NCBI RefSeq assembly: GCF_006974145.1
Contig: NZ_CP039456.1
Location: 1,890,001-1,954,000 of the forward strand
Source of the DNA: Changchengzhania lutea
GTDB taxonomy: Bacteria; Bacteroidota; Bacteroidia; Flavobacteriales; Flavobacteriaceae
Length of the DNA stretch: 64,000 nt
Reading direction: 5' to 3'
The position numbers and the translations under genes were made by a program. The notes under the pieces are model-generated. The model saw only the letters and a list, made by a program, of their open reading frames with translations, searched no databases and was not told the DNA's origin. Shown here one piece after another: positions 42,509-51,793 of this stretch; within the stretch, counting starts at the first letter, position 1; each line of letters begins with the position of its first letter.

Positions 42509-44014
42509 ATGAAAAAAACACTTATTTTACTAGTTATAATAGTATTATCGTTTGGATCGTGTGATAATGGCTTTGAGGAACTTAATGTTAATCCTACAAA
42601 GCCCACACAACTTGATCCATCAACAAAGTTGACATACGTTCAGCTATATACAGGAGGTAGTAACTATGTTGCTTATTTATTTTGGAATGTTATTCACTTA
42701 ATGCAAAATGTTCAACATCTTAATAATACATCATATATTTCATTTCTGTACAAAGAAGGGAACACCCATTGGTTATTTGAGGAACAATTTAAAACTACGG
42801 TTAAGAATATTGTAGACTTAGAAGCTCAATTAGAGGCCAGTGATGCATCTACCGCTGCTACAGATTTGGCTATAGCCAGAATACAGAGAATTCTTATATT
42901 TAGTAGAATTACAGATGCCTATGGAGATATTCCTTATAGCGAAGCTGGGAAAGGGTTTTTAGAGGGTATTCGTTTCCCTAAATATGACAAGCAAAGTGAT
43001 ATTTATGCCGATATGTTAGCAACTTTAGAAAGTGCTGCTGCAACGTTAAGTTCAGGTGGAGCTAGCTCGTTTGGTTCTGCTGATTTGTTGTATGGTGGCG
43101 ATGTTCTAAAATGGAAAAAATTTGCCAATTCATTAATGCTACGTTTAGCTATGCGTATGGTTAATGTTGATGAAGCTGGAGCACAGGCATGGACAACTAA
43201 AGCCATTAATGGTGGTGTTATGACAAGTAATGCCGATATTGCTTATACACAATATGAAAACTCTGCAAATGATGGTGGTCCCAACGTTAATCCCCTTACA
43301 AAATGTTTTACTTCAAGAGATTATAGGCAAGTAAAAATTTCTAAAACATTTATGGACTTTATGAAAGATAGAAATGACCCACGTGTTTCTGTATTATGTT
43401 CAACTACAGATGGTGATACAGATCCAGCATTACAATTTGGTCAAGATATTAATGACCCTACCCGAGCTGCTGCAAATTCAAAACCAAATGTCAACATTTT
43501 CGGAGGACAATTAAGCGATTTATCTAGAATTATTATTTATGATGCACCTTTTTTCTTCCAGACCTATGCTGAAGTAGAATTTATGCTAGCTGAAGCTGCA
43601 GAACGCTGGGGATTAGCAGGTGGGAATGTTGAAGCTCACTATAACGCTGGGGTGACGGCGGCAATGGATTATTTATCTCTTTATGGGCATGGTGTAAATA
43701 TAACACTTACCCAAATTAATGATTACTTAACGGCAAATCCATTTGTGCCAGCTCAAGCATTAAAAATGATTAACGAGCAATATTGGGTAGCCACTTTTGG
43801 CAATGGTTTAGAGACATTCTCAAATTGGAAGAGATCAGGGTATCCTGTATTGGTTCCCGCAGATGTTGCAAATATTCTTACTGACGGAAAAATACCAAGA
43901 AGATTGCCATATCCAGGTTCTGAAAAATTAAATAATCCAGATGCGGTAGAAGCAGCCATTGCGCAACAAGGAGGTGACGGTTTATTAACCCGAATGTGGT
44001 GGGATGAAAATTAG
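42509..44014 (+). CDS. SusD/RagB-like lipoprotein (second), SusD_2 type
   Basis: 501 residues from ATG 42509; eight earlier in-frame codons overlap the end of susC. The lipobox is SFGSCDNG, with Cys near 18. FEELNVNPTKPTQLDPSTKL at the start and FFFQTYAEVEFMLAEAAERWG plus a C-terminal MWWDEN-type end are typical of SusD-like proteins paired with SusC of this group. It is surface-exposed. A strong hairpin terminator follows at 44094-44129. Confidence 0.92.
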   Translation: MKKTLILLVIIVLSFGSCDNGFEELNVNPTKPTQLDPSTKLTYVQLYTGGSNYVAYLFWNVIHLMQNVQHLNNTSYISFLYKEGNTHWLFEEQFKTTVKNIVDLEAQLEASDASTAATDLAIARIQRILIFSRITDAYGDIPYSEAGKGFLEGIRFPKYDKQSDIYADMLATLESAAATLSSGGASSFGSADLLYGGDVLKWKKFANSLMLRLAMRMVNVDEAGAQAWTTKAINGGVMTSNADIAYTQYENSANDGGPNVNPLTKCFTSRDYRQVKISKTFMDFMKDRNDPRVSVLCSTTDGDTDPALQFGQDINDPTRAAANSKPNVNIFGGQLSDLSRIIIYDAPFFFQTYAEVEFMLAEAAERWGLAGGNVEAHYNAGVTAAMDYLSLYGHGVNITLTQINDYLTANPFVPAQALKMINEQYWVATFGNGLETFSNWKRSGYPVLVPADVANILTDGKIPRRLPYPGSEKLNNPDAVEAAIAQQGGDGLLTRMWWDEN

Positions 44015-44093
44015 ATGCTAGGTAATAATACATCTAATAAATCCTCATCAAAATTTTTATGAATTTAAATTAGTTTGAGTTAGTTTTAATTCT

Positions 44094-44129
44094 AGAGGTG
44101 AGAGAAATCAATGCATGACTCTCACCTCT
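44094..44129 (+). terminator. Strong hairpin between the second susD and namZ copy 2
   Basis: AGAGGTGAGAG (44094-44104) pairs perfectly with CTCTCACCTCT (44119-44129), then an AT-rich tail follows. It probably ends or attenuates the susCD message. Confidence 0.75.
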
Positions 44130-44167
44130 TATTTTAAAAATATTTTGTTGAACTTAAGTCATTTGTT

Positions 44168-45355
44168 TTGAAAAAAGTAAAAACTGGTCTCGATATATTG
44201 GCTGCTAACAGCAAACTACAAAAAACTTTTAAAGGGAATGTAGCACTGTTATGCCATAACGCATCTGTTGATAGCACCTATACACACGCTGCTCTTAAAT
44301 TTAAGCATTTATTTTCAGAGCGTTTTGTAAAATTATTTGGACCTCAACATGGTTTTGCAACGGATGCTCAAGACAACATGATTGAAACAGATCATTGCAT
44401 ACACCCGTACTTTAATATTCCTGTATATTCTTTGTATTCTGAAACAAGAATTCCAACAGATGAAATGCTTGAAGGAATTGATCATTTGTTTGTCGATTTA
44501 CAAGATATAGGATGCAGAATGTATACATATATTTACACACTTACCCTTTTGCTGGAAAAATGTATTGATAAAGACATTGAGGTCATTGTTTTAGATAGAC
44601 CTAACCCCATTAACGGAATTGAAATAGAAGGAAATATTTTAGAGTCAGATTTTGAATCTTTTATCGGGAGACATCCTATTCCTGTGCGCCATGGCATGAC
44701 CATTGGTGAAGTAGCATTAATGCATCAAAAATTTTGGACTAAAAATCAAACAAATTTAAGAGTGATAAAAATGCAATATTGGGAACGTGATATGTATTTT
44801 GAAGATACTGAACTGCCATGGCTTTTGCCTTCACCAAATATTGCAAGGACAGACACTCCTTTAATTTTTCCAGCAACTGTATTATTTGAAGGAACCCTTT
44901 TAAGTGAAGGAAGAGGTACTACGCAGTCTTTGGAAATTGTTGGGCATCCAAAAATTGAACCTTTTTCATTTTATGAAAATCATTTGGCAAGCGTCATAAA
45001 AAAATCACAACTGGAAGGATTTAAATTGAGACCCATCACATTTCTGCCAACTTTTCAAAAACAGGAGAATGAAGTTTGTGGCGGTTTTCAAATTCATGTA
45101 ACCAATAAATCCACTTTCAAGCCTTGGCGCGTGGGACAATTATTAATGCGGGAGTTATATAATAATTTAGGAGAAGCGTTTGAATGGAAAAAACCTCCTT
45201 ATGAGTATAATTACACTCATGAACCAATTGATATTATAAATGGAACTGACAAATTGAGACATTGGGTAGTAAATAATGAACCACTAGAAATATTAGATGC
45301 TTTGGAATGTTTAGACGACTATAAATTAAAACTTGACGAAATAAAAATTTATTAA
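44168..45355 (+). CDS. namZ: GH171 exo-beta-N-acetylmuramidase family (NamZ), cytoplasmic copy 2, TTG start
   Basis: 395 residues, close to the copy at 32966 over its whole length; same family segments (FVKLFGPQHGFATDAQDN, IPVYSLYSETRIPTD, SEGRGTTQSLEIVG). The N-terminus KKVKTGLDIL aligns with AVKTGLDVL of the first copy, so TTG 44168 is the only start that fits; no ATG lies nearby. No signal peptide, so probably cytoplasmic. It lies just after a terminator hairpin and ahead of the symporter gene, so it probably heads a separate run. The TTG start may keep expression low. Confidence 0.86.
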   Translation: MKKVKTGLDILAANSKLQKTFKGNVALLCHNASVDSTYTHAALKFKHLFSERFVKLFGPQHGFATDAQDNMIETDHCIHPYFNIPVYSLYSETRIPTDEMLEGIDHLFVDLQDIGCRMYTYIYTLTLLLEKCIDKDIEVIVLDRPNPINGIEIEGNILESDFESFIGRHPIPVRHGMTIGEVALMHQKFWTKNQTNLRVIKMQYWERDMYFEDTELPWLLPSPNIARTDTPLIFPATVLFEGTLLSEGRGTTQSLEIVGHPKIEPFSFYENHLASVIKKSQLEGFKLRPITFLPTFQKQENEVCGGFQIHVTNKSTFKPWRVGQLLMRELYNNLGEAFEWKKPPYEYNYTHEPIDIINGTDKLRHWVVNNEPLEILDALECLDDYKLKLDEIKIY

Positions 45356-45434
45356 AAAATAATACTGATTAAAAGAGCAATCACTAACTATTTTGGCTCC
45401 TAATAAAGTAATTGAAAATAAAGAAATAACATAA

Positions 45435-46916
45435 ATGAGCGCAACACTAATTTTAATAATCATAGCATCTTATTTTGGGGTGTTAATGTTGATATCACAT
45501 GTGGTTTCAAAAAATTCAAGTGATGAGTCCTTTTACACGGGCGACAGAAAATCGCCTTGGCAAATAGTTGCTTTTGGAATGATTGGGGCGGTATTATCTG
45601 GTGTCACCTTTGTTTCAATCCCAGGGATGGTTGGTACCAATTATTTTTATTATTTACAGTTTGTTTTTGGGAACGTGGTTGGGTATGTATTTATAACATA
45701 TGTTCTTATTCCTATTTATTACGATTTAAAATTAGTTTCTATATATACCTATTTAGAAACTAGATTTGGAATTAGAGCCTATAAAACGGGGTCATTATTT
45801 TTTTTAATATCACAATCATTTGGCGCAGCATTAAGATTGTTGCTTGCCGTAAAAATCTTACAGTATGCTGTCTTTGATGCTCTAGGAGTTCCCTTCTTTT
45901 CAACGGTACTTATTGTACTTTTCCTAATATGGGTTTACACCCATAAGTCGGGTATCAAAACAATTGTTTGGACAGATACACTTCAAACATTTTTCTTATT
46001 AATGGCGGTAGGAGTCACTATATATATAGTTAAGAGCTCATTGAATTTAAGCTTTTCTGAAACAATTTCATCCGTTGTTGACCATCAATATTTTAAAATT
46101 TTTAATTGGGATTTTAACTCGGGAAACAACTTTTTTAAACAATTTATTTCTGGGGTTCTAATTGCCGTTGCCATGGTTGGTCTAGATCAAAATATGATGC
46201 AAAAAACGCTAACATGTAAAAACAAAAAAGAAGCTCAAAGAAATATTTTGACCTTTAGCTTAATTTTAGCAATTACTCAATTTCTGTTTTTAGGATTGGG
46301 TGTTATGTTGTACTTATATGCTGAAAAGTTTGGCATTGGATTGGATATAGAAAATGGAAAATTTATTAATACCGATACGTTGTTTCCGATGCTTTCTTTA
46401 AATCATTTTGGAACTATTGCCAGTGTTAGTTTTATTTTAGGAATAACAGCAGCTTCTTTTTCAAGTGCGGATTCTGCCTTAACAGCCTTAACAACATCTT
46501 TTACACATGATTTTTTAGATATTCAACATAAAAGTTCAAAAGAAAAAAAGAAATTAAAAAATCGTGTTTTATTTGGCTTTTCAGTGATAATTTTTACAAT
46601 CATTATGCTTTTTTCTCAAAGTAAAGGCGATGTTATTTCAATGATCTTTAAAGTAGCAGGCTATACTTACGGGCCCTTATTGGGACTTTATTTATTTGGG
46701 ATTTTTACCAAAATAAAGATAAAAGATGCCGCAGTTCCATTTATATGTATCCTAATGCCAATATTGACGTACTTTTTAAATCATTACTTCATCATCTGGT
46801 ATGAGTTTGATTTTGGATTTATGAACATTTTTGTTAACGCATTGTTAACTGTTTTATGCCTCATTATTTTTAGGGATAATAAATCGGTGAATCTTGATAG
46901 ACCAACAATAAAATAA
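45435..46916 (+). CDS. Sodium:solute symporter (SSS family), probable amino-sugar uptake
   Basis: 493 residues with about 13 membrane helices. SSS hallmarks include FYTGDRKSPWQIVAFGMIGAVLSGVTFVSIPG near the start and FSSADSALTAL in the region of helix 8, with conserved Ser/Ala of the sodium site. It transports a solute with sodium across the inner membrane. Its place between namZ and the glycosidase-like and murQ genes suggests MurNAc, GlcNAc or a small muropeptide. The substrate is inferred from position. Confidence 0.87.
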   Translation: MSATLILIIIASYFGVLMLISHVVSKNSSDESFYTGDRKSPWQIVAFGMIGAVLSGVTFVSIPGMVGTNYFYYLQFVFGNVVGYVFITYVLIPIYYDLKLVSIYTYLETRFGIRAYKTGSLFFLISQSFGAALRLLLAVKILQYAVFDALGVPFFSTVLIVLFLIWVYTHKSGIKTIVWTDTLQTFFLLMAVGVTIYIVKSSLNLSFSETISSVVDHQYFKIFNWDFNSGNNFFKQFISGVLIAVAMVGLDQNMMQKTLTCKNKKEAQRNILTFSLILAITQFLFLGLGVMLYLYAEKFGIGLDIENGKFINTDTLFPMLSLNHFGTIASVSFILGITAASFSSADSALTALTTSFTHDFLDIQHKSSKEKKKLKNRVLFGFSVIIFTIIMLFSQSKGDVISMIFKVAGYTYGPLLGLYLFGIFTKIKIKDAAVPFICILMPILTYFLNHYFIIWYEFDFGFMNIFVNALLTVLCLIIFRDNKSVNLDRPTIK

Positions 46917-46928
46917 TATTTAGAAAGA

Positions 46929-49223
46929 ATGAAAACTGAAAAGCACAAAATACACTTAATACTATATTTCTGTATGGCATTTTTTTGCTTTTTCGCTTGC
47001 AAGCAAACTCATTCAGAACAAAATATAACCATAGAAAATGGTAAGATAGAACTCGGTTTTGATGCACATACTGGAGCGTTACTTGTTTTTCGAAATATAG
47101 ATAATTCATATAATTTCCTTGATTCGGAAAGTGTTCCTGTATCCCTTTGGGAAGTTGAATTATTCAATAATTCAGAAACTAAAACCATTGATATGACAAA
47201 TGCTTCCGATTTTAACTTTGAAAAGCGAGACGCCTACAATTTGGTTTTAACTTGGGATAAGTTCAAAGAAATTAAAAATGAAGATTTTAAAATTATAGCA
47301 AACATTAAGCTTGAAAAAGACAAAACCATGTCATCATGGAAAATAACTGTTGAAGGCACAAAAGGTAAAAAAATAAGTAAAGTAGTATTTCCTATAATTA
47401 GTGGGATTAAAGATTTAGGTGATGAAAATTTGGCTGTACCGAATTGGATGGGTGTTAAAGCAAAGAATCCAAGAGATCGACTTTTAAAATTAGAGAGTAA
47501 AGAAAAAAAATACCAATGGGAGTATCCAGGTAGAATGTCAATGCAATGTATTGCATTATACAATGATTCTAAAAAATTCGGATTGTATACATCCTGTAAT
47601 GATTCTTTAGCTTATAAAAAAAGTTTTTCATACACACTAGATAGCATTAATAATCTAACCTATAAAATAGCTAATTATCCTTCCATAGATAAAGAGGCAA
47701 AGAGTTATAGCCCTCCTTATGAAGCCATAATAGGTTCTTTTGACGGCGATTGGATAAGTGCAGCCGATATATATAGAGAATGGGGCTCAAAACAAAAATG
47801 GGCATCAGAAAGTAGATTTAAAAAAGGATTAACTCCCCAGAGTTTAGAAAAAACTGCTTTATGGGAATGGAATAGAGGTGAGTCTGATAATGTCCTTAAA
47901 CCTGCTGAAGATTTAAAACAAAAACTTGGCCTACCTGTAAATGTTTTTTGGCATTGGTGGCATGGGTGTTCTTACGATGATGGATTTCCGGAATATTTTC
48001 CGCCTAGAGAAGGTGAAGAATCTTTTATAAAGGCGATGAAATCTGCACATAAAGAAGATGTTGGAGCTATTGTTTACATGAATCAAATGCAGTGGGGAAC
48101 TAATACTGAAAGCTGGGAAGAAGAACATGCAGAACGCTATGCCGTGAAAGATATAAACGGAAATTTAAACACGCATTTGTACAACGTATTTACTGGTAAA
48201 TCTTTAACCACTATGTGTATGGGTACACAATTTTGGAAAGATAGATATACGTCTCTATGTGATACGGCTGTAAATACCTACCAAACTAATGGTGTATATA
48301 TGGATCAAGCTTGTTTTAGTTTTTTATGTTATGACGATACCCATGGGCATGATGTTGGAGGCGGTAATTATTGGTTAAAAAACTTTGCTATACTTACCCA
48401 ACAAATTCGTTCGAAGTTTCCTAAGGGAAAAGATATATTCTTAGCTGGCGAAGGTGTAAGTGAGGCATGGCTTCCTTATCTAGATGCTTTTTTAACCTTG
48501 CAGGTGAGTATGGAACGCTATGCAGGTGATAGTGGCTGGGAGCCCATACCATTTTTTCAGGCTGTGTATCATCAATTCGCTATTACTTATGGGAATTATT
48601 CATCTCTTCTTATTCCGCCTTATGATGAACTTTGGCCTAAAGAATATGCGCCAAAAGAACCTTTAAAACTTTTAGACGAGAGTTATAGTAAACAATTTTT
48701 AATGGAGCAAGCCAGATCATTTGTATGGGGTTTGCAACCAACAATTTCTAATTATCAAAGTTTTTTGTCATTAGAACGAAAAGAAGAAATAGATTACTTA
48801 TTAAGTCTGGCCAGGGTTAGATATCGAGGACTAAAATATTTGTTGCATGGAAAATTCTTGCGACCTCCAGTTATGGAATTTCCAAAAGAAGAATTACATA
48901 TGTCTAGATTATCAATCTATGCAGGAAAAACAGGAGAATCGGTAACCACATTTCAAAAAGAGTATCCATTAATATATTCAGGAGCTTGGAAATCTGATGA
49001 TAATCAAATTGGAATCCCAATAGCAAGTATTAGCGACCATCCTTATCGTGTTGATTTTAGTATGGATACGAAAGACTATGCACTTTCTGCTTCTGGTAAA
49101 ATCAATATTATTAATGAGGATGGAGAAAATTTTTTGACAACATACACCGATGGAAAAGTTAAAATAGATTTCATACTTCAACCTAAACAATTGTGTATTG
49201 TGGAAATAATACAAAGCATATAA
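46929..49223 (+). CDS. Glycosidase-like lipoprotein, DUF6259-type (unassigned)
   Basis: 764 residues, a lipoprotein by its start (CFFACKQTH, Cys near 24). Residues 30-260 look beta-rich (IENGKIELGFDAHTGALLVF). About 300-620 resembles a TIM barrel with WHWWHGCSYDDGFPEYFPP, YMNQMQWGTNTESWEEEHA, NGVYMDQACF (Asp459) and LAGEGVSEAW (Glu508), acidic residues placed as in glycosidases. A C-terminal beta domain follows. I recall this layout from DUF6259 proteins, but cannot verify it. It is 12 bases after the symporter and 13 before murQ, so it is part of the pathway. The natural substrate is unknown. Confidence 0.65.
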   Translation: MKTEKHKIHLILYFCMAFFCFFACKQTHSEQNITIENGKIELGFDAHTGALLVFRNIDNSYNFLDSESVPVSLWEVELFNNSETKTIDMTNASDFNFEKRDAYNLVLTWDKFKEIKNEDFKIIANIKLEKDKTMSSWKITVEGTKGKKISKVVFPIISGIKDLGDENLAVPNWMGVKAKNPRDRLLKLESKEKKYQWEYPGRMSMQCIALYNDSKKFGLYTSCNDSLAYKKSFSYTLDSINNLTYKIANYPSIDKEAKSYSPPYEAIIGSFDGDWISAADIYREWGSKQKWASESRFKKGLTPQSLEKTALWEWNRGESDNVLKPAEDLKQKLGLPVNVFWHWWHGCSYDDGFPEYFPPREGEESFIKAMKSAHKEDVGAIVYMNQMQWGTNTESWEEEHAERYAVKDINGNLNTHLYNVFTGKSLTTMCMGTQFWKDRYTSLCDTAVNTYQTNGVYMDQACFSFLCYDDTHGHDVGGGNYWLKNFAILTQQIRSKFPKGKDIFLAGEGVSEAWLPYLDAFLTLQVSMERYAGDSGWEPIPFFQAVYHQFAITYGNYSSLLIPPYDELWPKEYAPKEPLKLLDESYSKQFLMEQARSFVWGLQPTISNYQSFLSLERKEEIDYLLSLARVRYRGLKYLLHGKFLRPPVMEFPKEELHMSRLSIYAGKTGESVTTFQKEYPLIYSGAWKSDDNQIGIPIASISDHPYRVDFSMDTKDYALSASGKINIINEDGENFLTTYTDGKVKIDFILQPKQLCIVEIIQSI

Positions 49224-49236
49224 AATTTTAATTAAT

Positions 49237-50055
49237 ATGGACAACAACCTAACAACCGAGCAAGCTTCATCTTATAATGATTTGGAAAAAATGAAGACAT
49301 TAGATTTGCTCTCAAATATGAATGCCGAAGATAAAACAGTTCCTTACGCAGTTGAAAAGGCTATTCCTTCCATTGAAAAACTAGTAGATATCATTCATAG
49401 TAAAATGAATATAGGGGGGCGTTTATTTTATATAGGAGCTGGAACAAGTGGTAGATTGGGAGTGCTTGATGCATCTGAATGCCCACCGACTTATGGTGTT
49501 ACAGATGATTGGGTTATTGGATTAATTGCTGGGGGAGAGATAGCACTCAGAAAAGCTGTAGAAAACGCTGAAGACGATACCACATTAGCATGGGAAGATC
49601 TACAAAAATTTGATATTAATGAAAATGATGTCCTTATAGGAATTGCAGCATCAGGCACCACACCGTATGTTATTGGAGGGGTTAAAAAGGCAAGAGAAAA
49701 TAATATCGTTACAGCTTGCATTACTTGTAATGAGAATTCCCCTTTATCATTAGAAGTCGACCATGTTATTGAATTGATAGTTGGATCTGAATTTGTTACT
49801 GGAAGTACCAGAATGAAAGCTGGAACCGCTCAAAAACTAGCATTGAATATGATTTCTACAACGGTTATGATAAAGTTGGGAAGAGTGAAGGGAAACAAAA
49901 TGGTAGACATGCAGCTTTCAAACAAAAAACTTGTAGACAGAGGTGTTAGAATGATTATCAATGAACTTAATATTGATGAGCAAACGGCAAATAAATTACT
50001 GCTAAAACATAAAAGTGTTAGAAAAGCAATTGACGCATATAATTTAATTAAATAA
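49237..50055 (+). CDS. murQ: N-acetylmuramic acid 6-phosphate etherase
   Basis: 272 residues. SIS-domain signature GAGTSGRLGVLDASECPPTYG, with catalytic Glu81 and Glu112 lining up with Glu83 and Glu114 of E. coli MurQ; also GIAASGTTPYVIG and GSTRMKAGTAQKLALNM. It cleaves the lactyl ether of MurNAc-6-phosphate, giving GlcNAc-6-phosphate and D-lactate. This is the clearest sign that the locus uses MurNAc. Its stop overlaps the nagZ start by one base. Confidence 0.97.
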   Translation: MDNNLTTEQASSYNDLEKMKTLDLLSNMNAEDKTVPYAVEKAIPSIEKLVDIIHSKMNIGGRLFYIGAGTSGRLGVLDASECPPTYGVTDDWVIGLIAGGEIALRKAVENAEDDTTLAWEDLQKFDINENDVLIGIAASGTTPYVIGGVKKARENNIVTACITCNENSPLSLEVDHVIELIVGSEFVTGSTRMKAGTAQKLALNMISTTVMIKLGRVKGNKMVDMQLSNKKLVDRGVRMIINELNIDEQTANKLLLKHKSVRKAIDAYNLIK

Positions 50056-51746
50056 TGAATAAAATCACAGTAATAGGTATCCTGTCATTATTTTTATTGG
50101 GGTTTTTATCTTATAGTTGTAAAAAAAGTATTACGAATAAAAACCCGAAGACTCAATGGGTAGATAGTATTTATAAAAATATGTCTATTCAAGAAAAAGT
50201 GGGACAATTATTTATGGTGGCTACATATTCAAATCGAGATAACAGCCATATAGATTCCATTCAAAACCTTATTAAAAATAGCAATATTGGTGGACTCATA
50301 TTTTTTCAGGGAGGGCCAGTACGCCAAACTAAATTAATAAACAGTTATCAATCTATGGCCAAAGTGCCTTTATTGATTGGTATGGATGCCGAATGGGGCT
50401 TGAATATGAGGTTAGATAGTACCGCTAGATTTCCATATAATATGACCTTGGGAGCGATAAAAAATGATGATTTAATAAAAAGAATAGGGCAACAAATAGG
50501 GAAACACTGTAAACGCTTAGGAGTTCATCTAAATTTTGCACCTGTGGTTGATATAAATACAAATTCAAAAAATCCCATTATAGGGGTGCGGTCATTTGGA
50601 GAAGATAAGTTGAACGTTACAAACAAAGCACTTGCATTTACTGAAGGGTTGCAAAGTGAGGGTGTGTTGGCTTGTGCAAAACATTTTCCTGGGCATGGCG
50701 ATACAGATATGGATTCCCATAAAGCTTTGCCGACAGTTTCTTTTTCAAAAGAAAGAATTGATGCTGTGGAGCTTTATCCCTACAAAGAATTATTTAAAAA
50801 AGAAGTTGCAGGGGTTATGGTTGCACATTTAAATGTGCCAAGTTTAGAACCTACCGATGGGTTGCCGTCTTCGTTATCTTATAAAATTGTTTCAAATATT
50901 TTAAAAAAACAACTTGGCTATAAAGGATTGATTTTTACAGATGCTTTAAACATGAAAGGTGCTGCGAATTATAAAGAACCGGGAGATATAGACTTAGCGG
51001 CATTTAAAGCAGGTAATGATGTGCTATTATTTACAGAAGACGCTCCAAAAGCGATTTCAAAAATCATAGAAGCTTACGATAACAATGAAATAACAGAGGA
51101 ACGGTTATCATATTCGGTAAAAAAAATACTTGCTGCTAAATACGACGTTCATTTAAATCAATTTAAACCTATCGAATTAAAAGGACTGATAGAAGATTTA
51201 AATGGAGACACCAATCTTCTTCTAAATGAGGAAGCGATTAGCAATGCCATTACCGTCATTAAAAATGAAGCACATATTTTACCAATTTACGCAAATAATA
51301 AAGAAAAAATAGCATTACTAAAATTGGGAGATGGCGATTCTGATGCTTTTTTATCTGAACTAAAATCAGGTATTAGTATCTACGAAGTTTCAGATGTTTC
51401 TCATAAAAAGATATTAAAGGAACTTAAGGGATATGATAAAGTTATCATTGGATATCATCGCTTGAATTACCGAGAGACTGAAGCTATATCTAAAGAAGAT
51501 AAAAATCTGATTGAGAATATTTCAAAAAATAACAAAGTCATTTTAAATGTATTTGCGAGTCAGTATAGTTTAAAAGACGTTTCGCTTGGAAATATCGATG
51601 GAATAATTATCTCTTATGAAAATTCAGAATTGGCTCAAAATATTTCAGCCCAAATTATTTTAGGTAAAAAAGAAGCTATTGGTAAGTTGCCCACGTCTAT
51701 AAATGATGAGTTCCAGCATAACAATAACTTTAAAATCACGGATTAG
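50055..51746 (+). CDS. nagZ: NagZ-type GH3 beta-N-acetylglucosaminidase, lipoprotein
   Basis: 563 residues with a lipobox (FLSYSCKKS, Cys22), so membrane-anchored outside the cytoplasm. Single GH3 unit with GH3 C-terminal domain. The NagZ loop KHFPGHGDTDMDSH and nucleophile Asp296 in FTDALNM are intact. It corresponds to the first half of the fusion at 34165-37080 but has no beta-lactamase-like part. It removes GlcNAc from muropeptides. It is coupled to murQ by a one-base overlap. Confidence 0.92.
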   Translation: MNKITVIGILSLFLLGFLSYSCKKSITNKNPKTQWVDSIYKNMSIQEKVGQLFMVATYSNRDNSHIDSIQNLIKNSNIGGLIFFQGGPVRQTKLINSYQSMAKVPLLIGMDAEWGLNMRLDSTARFPYNMTLGAIKNDDLIKRIGQQIGKHCKRLGVHLNFAPVVDINTNSKNPIIGVRSFGEDKLNVTNKALAFTEGLQSEGVLACAKHFPGHGDTDMDSHKALPTVSFSKERIDAVELYPYKELFKKEVAGVMVAHLNVPSLEPTDGLPSSLSYKIVSNILKKQLGYKGLIFTDALNMKGAANYKEPGDIDLAAFKAGNDVLLFTEDAPKAISKIIEAYDNNEITEERLSYSVKKILAAKYDVHLNQFKPIELKGLIEDLNGDTNLLLNEEAISNAITVIKNEAHILPIYANNKEKIALLKLGDGDSDAFLSELKSGISIYEVSDVSHKKILKELKGYDKVIIGYHRLNYRETEAISKEDKNLIENISKNNKVILNVFASQYSLKDVSLGNIDGIIISYENSELAQNISAQIILGKKEAIGKLPTSINDEFQHNNNFKITD

Positions 51747-51793
51747 CATCGATACAACATATAGGAATCAGGTTAAATAACAAACAATATAAA

